DNA of 64,000 nt. Source: Saprospiraceae bacterium (GTDB lineage Bacteria; Bacteroidota; Bacteroidia; Chitinophagales; Saprospiraceae). Within the stretch, counting starts at the first letter, position 1; each line of letters begins with the position of its first letter. This document shows, piece by piece, positions 27,120 to 37,218 of this stretch. Both the position numbers and the translations under genes were made by a program. The stretch lies in NCBI GenBank assembly GCA_020628095.1, contig JAHDFP010000020.1, positions 1 through 64,000 of the forward strand, in the 5' to 3' direction. The notes beneath the pieces are model-generated. The model worked only from the letters and a program-made list of their open reading frames with translations, did no database searches and was not told the DNA's origin.

Positions 27120-28451
27120 ATGGGATGTGCATCGTGTGCTACAACAAAAAACGGAGTCCCTCAGGGATGTGGAAATAAAGGGCATTGCTCAAGCGGAACA
27201 TGTAATAAGAAGAATACTTACGACTGGTTGTCTACCGTAGACATCTACGATCCGATGTCCTATAAAGTCGTCGAGGTATCGTTCAAAAAAGGAAATCGCA
27301 AGAGCTTTTATTTTAATCCAGAATATAGCAAGGCAATAACGGGCGACCTTGTGGTCGTAGAAAATGCCACAGGTTATGACGTGGGTCGTATCAGCCTATC
27401 AGGAGACCTCGTCAGACTCCAGATGAAAAAAAACAATTTTAAGGAAGAGAAGGTCATCCATAAAGTTATCCGAATAGCCAACTATAGGGATCTCGAAAAA
27501 CTGGAAGAAGCAAGGAAACTGGAGAAAAAAGCCATGATACGTGCTAGACAAATAGCACGTACCCTCGATCTCGAAATGAAAATAGGTGAAGTCGAGTATC
27601 AAGGTGACAAGAGAAAAGCCACTTTTTACTATACCGCAGAAGGGCGTGTGGACTTTAGAGAACTTGTAAGAATGTTCGCCAAAGAATTCCGAGTCAAAAT
27701 AGAGATGAAACAAATCGGTTCCAGACAAGAGTCCTCTTTGATAGGTGGTATAGGGACCTGTGGCAGAGAACTTTGTTGTTCTACATGGAAATCTGACTTC
27801 CAGACCGTAACAACGACCGCCGCTCGTTATCAAAATCTGGCTATCAACCAGACCAAACTCACAGGACAATGCGGAAGGCTCAAGTGCTGTCTTAACTACG
27901 AATTAGATACTTATATAGATGCTCTTAGTGATTTTCCTAAAAATGCCGACGAACTCAAATTAACCAATGGCAGAGCAACGCTTATAAAGACGGATATATT
28001 CAAAGGTATCATGTATTATTCTGTGCAGAAAGATAACATGCGTGGACCACTTATCTCTTTATCAAAAGAACAGGTCAAGGAAATACAAAAACTGAATAAG
28101 AAGGGAGTCAAGGTCGACAATATAAATCTGTACGAAAACTACGCCAAGCCTTCTCCTAAGGTGGATAATGAAGATTTGGAATTCGCTGATGTGACAGGAG
28201 AAATTGAGTTGCCTGAAATAAAACGAAGAAGAAAAAAGAAATCAAGAAAAAAACCTTACAATAAATCAAGATCAAGAAACCAGCAATCTTCCTCAGGTGG
28301 TAATAGGTCTAAAAGTGATAATACCGAGTCTGATAAACCTGGTAATAATAAAACCTCGAGACCTACAAACAAGAAAAAATCAAATAGAAACAGACCGCCA
28401 CGTAAAAAGACAAATAACAAAAACACTAACAACAAAGATCGTCAATCATGA
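27120..28451 (+). CDS. ricT: PSP1-domain protein (RicT/YaaT family)
   Basis: A 443-residue protein. The N-terminus is cysteine-rich (Cys3, 6, 17, 23, 28). The PSP1 core occupies about 50-290 with the cysteine motifs GTCGRELCCSTW and GQCGRLKCCLNYE, which in Bacillus RicT help bind iron-sulphur clusters within the RicAFT complex linked to mRNA maturation. The last 90 residues are a lysine/arginine/asparagine-rich low-complexity tail (SRKKPYNKSRSRNQ) that may bind RNA. Its stop overlaps the lpdA start by four bases. In Bacteroidota this gene is often near holB, as here. Confidence 0.88.
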   Translation: MGCASCATTKNGVPQGCGNKGHCSSGTCNKKNTYDWLSTVDIYDPMSYKVVEVSFKKGNRKSFYFNPEYSKAITGDLVVVENATGYDVGRISLSGDLVRLQMKKNNFKEEKVIHKVIRIANYRDLEKLEEARKLEKKAMIRARQIARTLDLEMKIGEVEYQGDKRKATFYYTAEGRVDFRELVRMFAKEFRVKIEMKQIGSRQESSLIGGIGTCGRELCCSTWKSDFQTVTTTAARYQNLAINQTKLTGQCGRLKCCLNYELDTYIDALSDFPKNADELKLTNGRATLIKTDIFKGIMYYSVQKDNMRGPLISLSKEQVKEIQKLNKKGVKVDNINLYENYAKPSPKVDNEDLEFADVTGEIELPEIKRRRKKKSRKKPYNKSRSRNQQSSSGGNRSKSDNTESDKPGNNKTSRPTNKKKSNRNRPPRKKTNNKNTNNKDRQS

Positions 28452-29848
28452 AGTATGATGTTGTCGTCATAGGATCTGGTCCTGGTGGTTATGTGGCAGC
28501 CATAAGGTGCGCCCAGCTAGGCATGAAAACAGCCATCGTCGAAAGATATAATACCTTAGGTGGTACCTGCCTTAACGTAGGCTGCATACCATCCAAGGCG
28601 CTATTAGATTCGTCAGAGCATTATCATAATGCAAACAAAACATTCGCGGATCACGGTGTGCGTATAGAATCTCTCAAAGCCGACCTTAATCAAATGGTCG
28701 AAAGAAAAAATGGTGTCGTCAAGCAAACCTGCGACGGCGTCCAATATCTTATGAAAAAGAATGGGATAGAAGTATATCATGGTCATGGCAGCTTTGTAGA
28801 GGCTAATAAATTACATGTCAAAGGAGACGAAAAAACGACCGAAGTAGAATTTGAAAAGGCAATTATTGCCACAGGTTCTAAGCCCATTACTCCTGCGGCA
28901 TTTAACTATGACAAAAAAAGAGTCATCACCTCTACAGAAGCACTGAACATAACAGAGATACCAAAACGCATGGTCATCATAGGTGCAGGGGTTATTGGTC
29001 TGGAGTTAGGTTCTGTCTTTGCGCGTATTGGTACGGAGGTAGAAGTGATAGAATTTCAGGATAAGGTCCTTGGAACTATGGATAAGGACACGAGTAAGGA
29101 ATTACGACGATCTATGAAAAAAATAGGTGTCAAGTTTCATCTAGGACATGCTGTGACAGAAGTAAAGTCTAATGACAAAGGGGTCGATGTTTCGTTCAAA
29201 AAGAGAGATAGCGAAGACATCCTAAATACTAAAGCTGATTATTGTCTGATTGCGATAGGCAGACGACCTTATACAGATAACCTTGGATTGGATAAAGTAG
29301 GGATTACTTTAGATGATAGAGGTCGTATTCCAGTCAATGAGCATCTACAGACAGCAGCAGCACATATCTATGCCATAGGTGATGTGATACAAGGCGCAAT
29401 GCTTGCTCATAAGGCCGAAGAAGAGGGCATATTCGTTGCAGAATATATGAATGGCGAAAAGCCTCATATCAATTATAATCTCATACCTGGTGTGGTCTAT
29501 ACCTGGCCAGAAGTATCAGCTGTCGGTAAGACAGAAAAACAACTCAAGGAAGAAGGTATTCCTTACAAAGTCGGAAAATTTCCAATGAAAGCACTGGGTC
29601 GATCCAGAGCCAGTATGGATACGGAAGGACTTATCAAGGTTATCTCCCATAAAGAGACAGACGAAATCTTAGGTGTACACATGATCGGTGCGCGTGCTGC
29701 GGATATGATTATGGAAGCAGTGGCCCTGATGGAGTTCCGTGCATCTGCAGAGGATATGGCGCGGATATCTCATCCACACCCGACTTATACCGAAGCTATC
29801 AAAGAAGCGGCATTGGGTGCGACGGGTAATAGATATCTGCATATCTAA
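28448..29848 (+). CDS. lpdA: Dihydrolipoyl dehydrogenase
   Basis: A 466-residue E3 enzyme that reoxidises lipoamide with NAD+ in the pyruvate, 2-oxoglutarate or branched-chain dehydrogenase complexes, or in glycine cleavage. FAD motif IGSGPGG (8-14); redox disulphide GGTCLNVGCIPSK (Cys41, Cys46); NAD motif IGAGVIGLELGSV; C-terminal ISHPHPTYTEAIKE with catalytic His444 and Glu449. Length and motifs are fully typical. The four-base overlap with ricT suggests translational coupling. It converges with recQ, sharing four bases at the stops. Confidence 0.95.
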   Translation: MKYDVVVIGSGPGGYVAAIRCAQLGMKTAIVERYNTLGGTCLNVGCIPSKALLDSSEHYHNANKTFADHGVRIESLKADLNQMVERKNGVVKQTCDGVQYLMKKNGIEVYHGHGSFVEANKLHVKGDEKTTEVEFEKAIIATGSKPITPAAFNYDKKRVITSTEALNITEIPKRMVIIGAGVIGLELGSVFARIGTEVEVIEFQDKVLGTMDKDTSKELRRSMKKIGVKFHLGHAVTEVKSNDKGVDVSFKKRDSEDILNTKADYCLIAIGRRPYTDNLGLDKVGITLDDRGRIPVNEHLQTAAAHIYAIGDVIQGAMLAHKAEEEGIFVAEYMNGEKPHINYNLIPGVVYTWPEVSAVGKTEKQLKEEGIPYKVGKFPMKALGRSRASMDTEGLIKVISHKETDEILGVHMIGARAADMIMEAVALMEFRASAEDMARISHPHPTYTEAIKEAALGATGNRYLHI

Positions 29849-31659
29849 GCCTTATTAAGCACAATATTTATAATGGCTTCGCCAAAGTTTTCGAGCTTGT
29901 TCTTGCCAATGCCATGAGCGCGCAATAGGTCTTGTTCGTTGACTGGTTTGATACTAGCGATATGCTTTAGGGATTTGTCTGACAAGATGATGTAAGCTGG
30001 CACATTTCTTTCCCGTGCTAATGAGGATCTCCATTGTCGGAGTCTTTCGTATAGACCTTCATCATACTCATCTATCTCTAGAGTTGCCTTTTTGACTTTT
30101 TCTTTCGCTTTATTTTCTTGGACTCTGTATTCTGCTAACTCAACCATTTGCTCACCTTGGAGAACGGCATGAGATAAGGGCGTTAGCTTGAGTTTGGAGT
30201 AATCAGAGAAGTCTATTTGTATTATTCCACTATTAATCATCTGAGTAATATAGTGCCGCCAATGCGCATAAGGAACAATACGACCCACTCCGAAAGTTTT
30301 TATTTTATCCAAACCCAATTGTGTCACCTCTTTTTTGAATGATCCCCGTAACACATCTACTAAGAGATTGACGGATACGCTCTCTTTCGCTCTGGTGATG
30401 GCTGATAGTGCCATTTGAGTATACTTTGTTCCATCTATGATCTGAGGAGGATATAGACAATTATCACAATGCCCACAAGGATCGTTCTTAAATTCACCAA
30501 AGTAACTGAGCACAAAGTTAGTTCTACAATTCTGAGCATTCGCATATTGCCATATCCGCTCTAACTTTGCCTTTTGTACATTTTTGAAAGTATCATCAGA
30601 GTCGCTTTCCTCTATAAATTTTTGCAATATCAGGTAGTCACCCCAACTATAAAATAGTAATGCCTCTGCTTGATCGCCATCACGACCTGCACGACCTATT
30701 TCCTGGTAATAGCCTTCTATATTCTTGGGCATAGAATAATGTATGACATACCTGATATTGGGCTTATCTATACCCATCCCGAAGGCAATCGTAGCACATA
30801 CGATATCTATCTCATCATCCGTAAATCTTCTTTGGATCTGTGTACGCTCTAGCCCATCCATACCAGCATGATAGTACGCCGCTCTATATCCTCTGTCTTT
30901 AAGTCTTTCAGCTAGTTTCTCTGTATTTTTCTTGCTGAGACAGTAGATGATTCCTGATTCTCCTTTTCTATTTTGTACCCAATCTAAAATCTGCTCTATG
31001 CGCTTTTGGCCTGGTCTGCATTCTACAGATATGTTAGTCCTTTCAAAACTAGCTAAATAAACCTCAGCCTCAGGAATACGCAATTGCTTGACAATATCTT
31101 TTTGTGTTGCATGGTCCGCCGTAGCCGTCAGAGCAATTATTGGGATAGCTGGAAAGGCTTCTTTTATAATACGCAATTGTACATAATCTGGTCGAAAATC
31201 ATTACCCCATACCGACACACAATGGGCCTCATCTATAGCAAATAAACTGATCTGGAGGTTCCGCAAATAATTAAGAAAATCTGGTGATTGTAATTTTTCA
31301 GGGGACACATATAACAGCTTGAGGCTTTTGTCTTCTATCGACTGTAAGATTTCTTTTCTTGCTGTGTACTCCACGTTACTATGCAATGCCGCCGCTTTGA
31401 CGCCTAACTGCAAGAGGGCATTGACCTGATCGTCCATCAAAGCAATCAAAGGAGAGATAACAATAGCCAAACCCTCTAATGATAATGCTGGAATCTGAAA
31501 ACACAAAGACTTACCTCCTCCCGTTGGCATGATAGCCAAGACATCTTTACCATCCAGAAGACTTAAGATAATTTTCTCCTGCTCATACCTAAAGGAAGAA
31601 TACCCATAGACATCCTCTAATATTTGATGTATCTGATGCGATCTATCTGTATTATTCAA
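29845..31659 (-). CDS. recQ: RecQ family ATP-dependent DNA helicase
   Basis: A 604-residue helicase acting in recombination and repair. Walker A is MPTGGGKS (Lys50); the DEAH box is near 145 with SVWGNDFRPDY in the aromatic-rich loop; motif VI is QEIGRAGRDG. The zinc site (CRTNFVLSYFGE, CGHCDNC) and winged-helix RQC region follow, and the C-terminal HRDC domain is at about 525-600. The aromatic loop differs from E. coli RecQ (SQWGHDFRPEY) at the Gln and His positions. The start ATG gives a normal N-terminus. Confidence 0.93.
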   Translation of the reverse strand: MNNTDRSHQIHQILEDVYGYSSFRYEQEKIILSLLDGKDVLAIMPTGGGKSLCFQIPALSLEGLAIVISPLIALMDDQVNALLQLGVKAAALHSNVEYTARKEILQSIEDKSLKLLYVSPEKLQSPDFLNYLRNLQISLFAIDEAHCVSVWGNDFRPDYVQLRIIKEAFPAIPIIALTATADHATQKDIVKQLRIPEAEVYLASFERTNISVECRPGQKRIEQILDWVQNRKGESGIIYCLSKKNTEKLAERLKDRGYRAAYYHAGMDGLERTQIQRRFTDDEIDIVCATIAFGMGIDKPNIRYVIHYSMPKNIEGYYQEIGRAGRDGDQAEALLFYSWGDYLILQKFIEESDSDDTFKNVQKAKLERIWQYANAQNCRTNFVLSYFGEFKNDPCGHCDNCLYPPQIIDGTKYTQMALSAITRAKESVSVNLLVDVLRGSFKKEVTQLGLDKIKTFGVGRIVPYAHWRHYITQMINSGIIQIDFSDYSKLKLTPLSHAVLQGEQMVELAEYRVQENKAKEKVKKATLEIDEYDEGLYERLRQWRSSLARERNVPAYIILSDKSLKHIASIKPVNEQDLLRAHGIGKNKLENFGEAIINIVLNKA

Positions 31660-31731
31660 ATCAACTCTACTTTTCTAATCACGATTATGAAATATTTTAG
31701 TTCCAGCTTAATTTACAAACAAAAGTAAGAG

Positions 31732-32697
31732 ATGTCATATTACACAGAAGCTTTATCACTATTTAAAGAACAATACCATAAAAGACACAATCAAGTCACA
31801 CTAAAGCATGAACAAATAAATGAAGAAAAGTCTACATATAAGATCGTTGCAACTGAAATAAAACCTGGCAATGAGCCTACCCTACTATTACATAATAAGC
31901 CGACCAATCAAGTAATTATTTTGGTTCATGGATTATCAGATTCGCCTTATTATGTAAGCGCTATAGCCGAACATTTTTTTGAATTAGGTGCTAATGTCAT
32001 CATACCCTTACTTCCTGCTCATGGTCTTGTCCATCCAGACAAACCTATGGAGGATGCTCGGATGGATGCCAAATGGAGAGAAGAAATGGATGCGATGGTT
32101 GTGATCGCTACACTTATAGGCTCGGTCATTTCTTTGGGTGGATTTTCTGCTGGTGGTGCGCTCTGTTACAATAAGATATTGCGAGATCCTGTTATGATAA
32201 CAGGTGGTCTTTTTCTTTTTGCGGCCGCTATAGATGTCGGACTAATAGGAGAATTAGGGCAGATTAAGTTTATCTCTTCCATAGCCAAAATAGCGGACGG
32301 GGAAATAGAAGGTCATGGGATGGACCCTTACAAATATCCCAAACTTCCCCTCTTCTCTGCTCTCGAATTAGGTCAGATAATCAATCAAAATGAAGAGTTA
32401 TCTAAAAGAAAGCGCATCCATACACCTGTATTCGCTGCACATGCTATAGATGACAAAACAGCCAAGCTATCCGCAGTGAGAAAGCTAGTCAGGAAGCATG
32501 CCCATCATGGTATTCTATATGTCTTATCTAATGACATGGCACATGCCGAATTACCGCTACAAAAAGATGTCGAACTGGATACCAACTATGAAGAAGGAAA
32601 ACCAGCTCATGCCAATCCTGATTTTGGTCTGATGATGAATAGTTGTATCTCCTTTTATAAGAAACATGTGTTGAAGCTTAGTGACGCTATTGTTTAA
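31732..32697 (+). CDS. Alpha/beta hydrolase family protein
   Basis: A 321-residue protein with an alpha/beta-hydrolase core. The oxyanion-hole motif is VIILVHGLSDSPYYV (about 61-75), the nucleophile elbow is GGFSAGG with Ser139, and the probable acid and base lie in AHAIDDKTA and NDMAHAELP. It has no signal peptide and is probably cytoplasmic. The substrate is unknown; it resembles carboxylesterase or monoglyceride-lipase-like proteins. It diverges from recQ with a 72-base gap. Confidence 0.85.
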   Translation: MSYYTEALSLFKEQYHKRHNQVTLKHEQINEEKSTYKIVATEIKPGNEPTLLLHNKPTNQVIILVHGLSDSPYYVSAIAEHFFELGANVIIPLLPAHGLVHPDKPMEDARMDAKWREEMDAMVVIATLIGSVISLGGFSAGGALCYNKILRDPVMITGGLFLFAAAIDVGLIGELGQIKFISSIAKIADGEIEGHGMDPYKYPKLPLFSALELGQIINQNEELSKRKRIHTPVFAAHAIDDKTAKLSAVRKLVRKHAHHGILYVLSNDMAHAELPLQKDVELDTNYEEGKPAHANPDFGLMMNSCISFYKKHVLKLSDAIV

Positions 32698-32724
32698 TGA
32701 GGTCCTTAGGCTTGGAGTAATTAT

Positions 32725-34095
32725 CTAACTCTCGATTCCTTTTTCGAAGTCAAGAAAGTTATTGAGATTTTTCTGAAGATATTTTTTGACTTCGGCATCT
32801 TTAACGATTTCCTCGATCGGGTTAGTTCCTTTGGCTAAGGTTTCGAAAGGTAACTCATCCTCTCCACTTTTATAAGCCGTACTCGCTGCCGCAGCCCAAC
32901 TTCCATTTTTCTTGAGGTATCTCATACCATCGTAATGAAAACAGAACTGATTATAGCGATACTTATCCAGAGTCTTGGCATGATGATTATACCAATAACT
33001 CTGAGAGATCGGAATGCTATATACGTTATTATCGAAGATATCGTGTCCGTTGAGATTTTGATAGCCTGCACGCTTAGCTATCGTATGGAATAATAGTCTA
33101 GAACTCGTCTTATGATCCTTAGTACTAGGTACGATACCATTATGATCCATCCAAAAGATAGGAACACGCGTACAAGCATCCGTTACATTGGAGAAATGAT
33201 AGACCCAATCCTGATCCCCAAAATTTTCTCCATGATCCGAAGTAAAAATTACTAAGTTCTCTTTATCCTCATGTATAGACCTCACAAACTCATCCAAATC
33301 TTCCTTGATCAAATCCCAAGCCTTACTTTGCCTCGTCTTAATCTGCTTTAGTTTTTCGGCTTTGGGCTTATAGTTGTCTTTGGCAAGAAAAGTTTGATTG
33401 ACAATATTGAATAAGGTTCTTAGTTCTGAGAGCTTCTTTAGAGGGTTCTTACTGGAAAACTTGAATTCTTTATCAATGTGATATGGAAAATGTGTTTCCA
33501 TGAGATTGATAAATACAAACGCCTTTTCTCCTTTCTTTTCATGATCCTGCATCAACTTATGTGCATGATCAAACATCAGCTTATAATAACTCCTAAACCA
33601 CACACTGGCTGCTCGTATGTCAGATGACAGCTTATAAGAGATGGCATCTTTAGAGAAGATTTTCTTCCTTATCCTATGCTTTCCTAGCAGGACAAACAAC
33701 TGAGATAGCTTCAGACCTTTTTTCTCTGCCAGTTCCCAAGTCTTGAATACCTTATCAAAACCTCTATCCAGCCCGAAAATCTCGGAAGTCGCTATGTTGG
33801 ATGTTATTTGATACGTGTGATACCCTTGTTGCTTTAATATTTGAGCTAGTGTGATGCTATCTCGATTGAGCTCTCTTGTTTGCGTGGTCGCCTGATGTCC
33901 ATGTGGTAGCTGACCAGTGAATATACTGGCAGTCGCAGGCAGAGTCCAACAGGCAGGAGAGCTGGCATTAACGAATTGGGTACCCTTATCTTGCATATAT
34001 GGCACACCTAGGTCTTGACCATTCCTGTAGACGGAATCGTAACGCAGACTATCAGCCACAATGAGGACTATGTTTCTGGGTTTAGAATGAGACAT
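32725..34095 (-). CDS. Sulfatase-fold (alkaline phosphatase superfamily) protein with Thr at the nucleophile position
   Basis: A 456-residue protein without signal peptide. NIVLIVADSLRYDSV gives a metal-binding Asp15. SPACWTLPATASIFTG aligns with the sulfatase signature so that Thr51 falls where CxPxR sulfatases have the formylglycine cysteine, and Thr55 where they have Arg. LVIFTSDHGENFGDQDW supplies later metal ligands. True sulfatases need the modified Cys or Ser; a Thr nucleophile is used by phosphoglycerol and phosphoethanolamine transferases of the superfamily. A phosphodiesterase or phosphotransferase role is therefore more likely than sulphate ester cleavage, but the substrate is unknown. 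Confidence 0.83.
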   Translation of the reverse strand: MSHSKPRNIVLIVADSLRYDSVYRNGQDLGVPYMQDKGTQFVNASSPACWTLPATASIFTGQLPHGHQATTQTRELNRDSITLAQILKQQGYHTYQITSNIATSEIFGLDRGFDKVFKTWELAEKKGLKLSQLFVLLGKHRIRKKIFSKDAISYKLSSDIRAASVWFRSYYKLMFDHAHKLMQDHEKKGEKAFVFINLMETHFPYHIDKEFKFSSKNPLKKLSELRTLFNIVNQTFLAKDNYKPKAEKLKQIKTRQSKAWDLIKEDLDEFVRSIHEDKENLVIFTSDHGENFGDQDWVYHFSNVTDACTRVPIFWMDHNGIVPSTKDHKTSSRLLFHTIAKRAGYQNLNGHDIFDNNVYSIPISQSYWYNHHAKTLDKYRYNQFCFHYDGMRYLKKNGSWAAAASTAYKSGEDELPFETLAKGTNPIEEIVKDAEVKKYLQKNLNNFLDFEKGIES

Positions 34096-34279
34096 TATAA
34101 GGTGTAAATTCTATGCATTCTCTATAACACATCAATATTATAGTGATAGTGCTATTTCACAGGCAATTTTAGTGAATTTTTCAATTTTGAAAGGAATTAT
34201 CACTCCATAATATGAGATATTCCGTTGTATATGCCAAATTATCACCAAAAGGTAATTAAAAGTAAATATTATCTATCGG

Positions 34280-34954
34280 CTATGACTTCTTAGGAGGACC
34301 GATAATCATGACGATTTCACCCTTAATTTTAGTTTTTGACTGTAAAACTGGTAATATTTTATTCAGTTCTCCCCGTATCACTTCTTCATGAATCTTAGTT
34401 AATTCCCGACATACAGCTCCGCGCCTTAGTCCACACCCTAAGTCTATAAGTTTTTGTGTCGTTTTGATTACTCTGAAAGGAGATTCGTATAATATGAATG
34501 TATTAGGTAAACTAACCAAATACTCTAATCGGCTTTGCCTCCCCTTCTTGACAGGCAAAAAACCCTCGAAATGAAAACGATCACATGGCAATCCCGACAT
34601 AACAAGAGCGGGCACAAATGCGGTAGGACCAGGTAGGCAACTAATATCTATCTCATTACTTATAGATTCTCTCACTATTAAATACCCTGGATCTGATATG
34701 CCGGGAGTCCCTGCATCTGAGATAAGAGCTATAGACCTCCCCGCTTTTAGTTGTTCTATATATAGGTCTACTTTGCTATGCTCATTATGCGCATGGAAGG
34801 ATTGTATGGGTGTATCGATATCATATCGAACCAGCAGTTTTTTAGATGTACGGGTGTCCTCTGCTATTATAAGATCGACCTCCTTGAGCGTCCTGATTGC
34901 ACGTAACGTAATATCTTCCAGATTGCCAATCGGCGTCGGCACGAGGTATAGCAT
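34280..34954 (-). CDS. rsmI: 16S rRNA (cytidine 1402-2'-O)-methyltransferase RsmI
   Basis: A 224-residue SAM-dependent enzyme that methylates the ribose of C1402 in 16S rRNA. Typical features are the start LYLVPTPIGNLEDITLRA, AEDTRTSKKLL, the SAM-binding ALISDAGTPGISDPGY, the CLPGPTAFVPALVMSGLP segment, and FEGFLP with the ILYESPFR motif. It ends in GPPKKS, so it lacks most of the longer C-terminal region seen in some bacteria, which is common in this phylum. It stands alone, divergent from the SprB-repeat gene. Confidence 0.95.
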   Translation of the reverse strand: MLYLVPTPIGNLEDITLRAIRTLKEVDLIIAEDTRTSKKLLVRYDIDTPIQSFHAHNEHSKVDLYIEQLKAGRSIALISDAGTPGISDPGYLIVRESISNEIDISCLPGPTAFVPALVMSGLPCDRFHFEGFLPVKKGRQSRLEYLVSLPNTFILYESPFRVIKTTQKLIDLGCGLRRGAVCRELTKIHEEVIRGELNKILPVLQSKTKIKGEIVMIIGPPKKS

Positions 34955-35118
34955 AGTAATGATGTGTTAGGATGACTTATAAACCATTTTACCATTAAAA
35001 TATTACTAAATACAAGCGATTCATTGTAATCTTATAATAATAAAGAGAAATTTGTGGTTAGTCTGATACGGAAACCTTTAAGAATTGATTCAGTTTTAAA
35101 TTTACATTATTGAATTTC

Positions 35119-37218
35119 ATGAAGAAACTACAATTCATTATATATTTCTTGGTTTCTGTTAGTGTATTCTCTCAGCCGCTTAATGATGACTGCTTCACCG
35201 CCATCAATATTCCTTCCATAGACGAATGGTGCTCAGAAAATGCAGAATTCTCTAACGAAGGTGGCACACCAGATCCAGAGTTTACTAATAATTGCTTTAT
35301 TAATAATGCCAACGGCGTGTGGTTTTCATTTGTACCGACAGAGCCCGCCATATTATTTCAACTCTTTAGTGGAAACGAAATAGGTTCATTAGAAGATCCA
35401 AAAATGGCCTTGTTTGAAGGACCCTGCGATGATCTGACCTATGTAGATTGCTCACCAGGGAGGTCTTTCGTATCTGATGAGTTTCAGGTATCCGACTTGA
35501 CCTTAGGACAAAGGTATTACCTCTTTGTAGAGGCAGGTGTAGGATTTGAAGGTACATTCAAGCTATGTATCAATGATTTTATCGCCCCTCCTTCACCTGA
35601 AGCGGATTGCATAAGTTCTGTCGTGCTGTGCGACAAAACACCTTTCGTGGTCGAAAACCTATCCACATCAGGTAATGATCCTAACGAATTATCTGATTTC
35701 GCAGATCAATGCCTTAGTTCAGAATTCCGTTCTTCTTGGTACACTTGGACCTGTAAGGATGCAGGCAGCTTGACGTTCACACTTACACCTAATGATTATA
35801 TACCTGGTATTGAATCCGATGACCTTGATTTCGCCGTATTTGAGCTTCCAGGTGGATTAGATGATTGCGATAATAAGGTGATGATCAGATGTATGGCCTC
35901 TGGTGCTAATGGATTTGGAGGAGTGACAGCACCTTTTGAAGAATGGCAGATATGTAATGGCCCTACGGGACTGATGATAGGCGATGGTGATCTGAGAGAA
36001 GAACCAGGCTGTCAAGACGGTAATAACAACTTTGTAGAGGCTCTTCAAATGGAAGAAGGAAAATCTTACGCCTTGGTCGTGATGAATTTTTCAAGGGGTG
36101 CTCTTGGTTTTGATATAGAATTTGGAGGGACAGGAACATTTCTTGGTCCAGAACCTGATTTCGATCTGGAGACGATAGATGCCTTCGAGTGTGATAAGCG
36201 TATTACTATCACTAATAGTTCACTATCAGAGACGGATAGTATAGTGTCTTATGCATGGAACTTCGGTTTTGGTGCTAATCCACTTTTCTCTACTGGAGAA
36301 GGTCCTCATGAGGTCGTCTACGAATCTTTTGGAAACAAATCTATAGCATTGACAGTGGAGACTTCTAGAGGTTGTGCGCTGACGAGAATATTAGATATCT
36401 ATGTAGAGCCTTGTTGTATGGATACTTCCACCTTGGATATTACAGCTACGACATTGGATGTATCTTGTTTTGGAGAAGCCGATGGAGCTATCGCTGTAGA
36501 GGGTATTTCTGGAGCACCAGAATATAATTACTCACTGGATGGTGGTGCTTTTGTGCCTAACTCAGCATTCCAAAATTTACAGTTTGGCACCTATGATGTC
36601 ACTGTGCAAGATATTAAAGGCTGCGAAGTCACAACGCAGGTAACTATTGCAGAACCTGAAGAGATCGTAACAGATGCTGGCGATAATATAGAAATAGATT
36701 TGGGATTTACTGGACAACTGATGGCAACCTATTCTCCACAGAATCCGGGTGACTCCATCGTATGGAGTCCAGCTGAAGGACTAAGTTGCTCTAATTGTCT
36801 CAATCCCGAAGTCATTGCACCAGGCAACACCACCTACTCCTTTACAGTTATTGATGCTAATGGCTGCGAAGTTTCCGATTTCGTAACAGTGACTACGCGC
36901 ATTGTCAGACCTATCTATATTCCCAATGTGATTACTCCGACGACTCAAGACGTCAATAGCACCTTCTTTATTGGTCTCGGACCACAAGTAGATAGTATAG
37001 AAGAATTCGAGGTATACGACCGCTGGGGTAATTTAATATTCTCATGCAATAATATTGCAGCAGCGAATGCTGGAGAATTGTGGAAAGGGCAATTCGGCGC
37101 ATGTAACGATTCTTTTCTGCACGAAGTAGATCCAGGTGTCTATGTATGGAAGGCCAATATCAGATTTATAGATGATGAGGTCATAACATACTCTGATGAT
37201 CTTACCATATTAAGATGA
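35119..37218 (+). CDS. Secreted protein with PKD-like and SprB-repeat modules and T9SS type B C-terminal domain
   Basis: About 699 residues from the ATG at 35119; an upstream in-frame TTG at 35110 would add three residues, but the ATG directly precedes the signal peptide MKKLQFIIYFLVSVSVFSQ. The N-terminal half has two cysteine-containing beta-sandwich modules (WFSFVPTEPAILFQL, SSWYTWTCKDAGSLTFTL). A PKD-like module follows (YAWNFGFGANP), then a SprB repeat (DVSCFGEADGAIAVEG, TYDVTVQDIKGCE). The end is a gliding motility-associated domain (IPNVITPTTQDVNSTFFIG, VYDRWGNLIF). It is probably a surface protein. Its stop overlaps the lptC start. Confidence 0.88.
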   Translation: MKKLQFIIYFLVSVSVFSQPLNDDCFTAINIPSIDEWCSENAEFSNEGGTPDPEFTNNCFINNANGVWFSFVPTEPAILFQLFSGNEIGSLEDPKMALFEGPCDDLTYVDCSPGRSFVSDEFQVSDLTLGQRYYLFVEAGVGFEGTFKLCINDFIAPPSPEADCISSVVLCDKTPFVVENLSTSGNDPNELSDFADQCLSSEFRSSWYTWTCKDAGSLTFTLTPNDYIPGIESDDLDFAVFELPGGLDDCDNKVMIRCMASGANGFGGVTAPFEEWQICNGPTGLMIGDGDLREEPGCQDGNNNFVEALQMEEGKSYALVVMNFSRGALGFDIEFGGTGTFLGPEPDFDLETIDAFECDKRITITNSSLSETDSIVSYAWNFGFGANPLFSTGEGPHEVVYESFGNKSIALTVETSRGCALTRILDIYVEPCCMDTSTLDITATTLDVSCFGEADGAIAVEGISGAPEYNYSLDGGAFVPNSAFQNLQFGTYDVTVQDIKGCEVTTQVTIAEPEEIVTDAGDNIEIDLGFTGQLMATYSPQNPGDSIVWSPAEGLSCSNCLNPEVIAPGNTTYSFTVIDANGCEVSDFVTVTTRIVRPIYIPNVITPTTQDVNSTFFIGLGPQVDSIEEFEVYDRWGNLIFSCNNIAAANAGELWKGQFGACNDSFLHEVDPGVYVWKANIRFIDDEVITYSDDLTILR

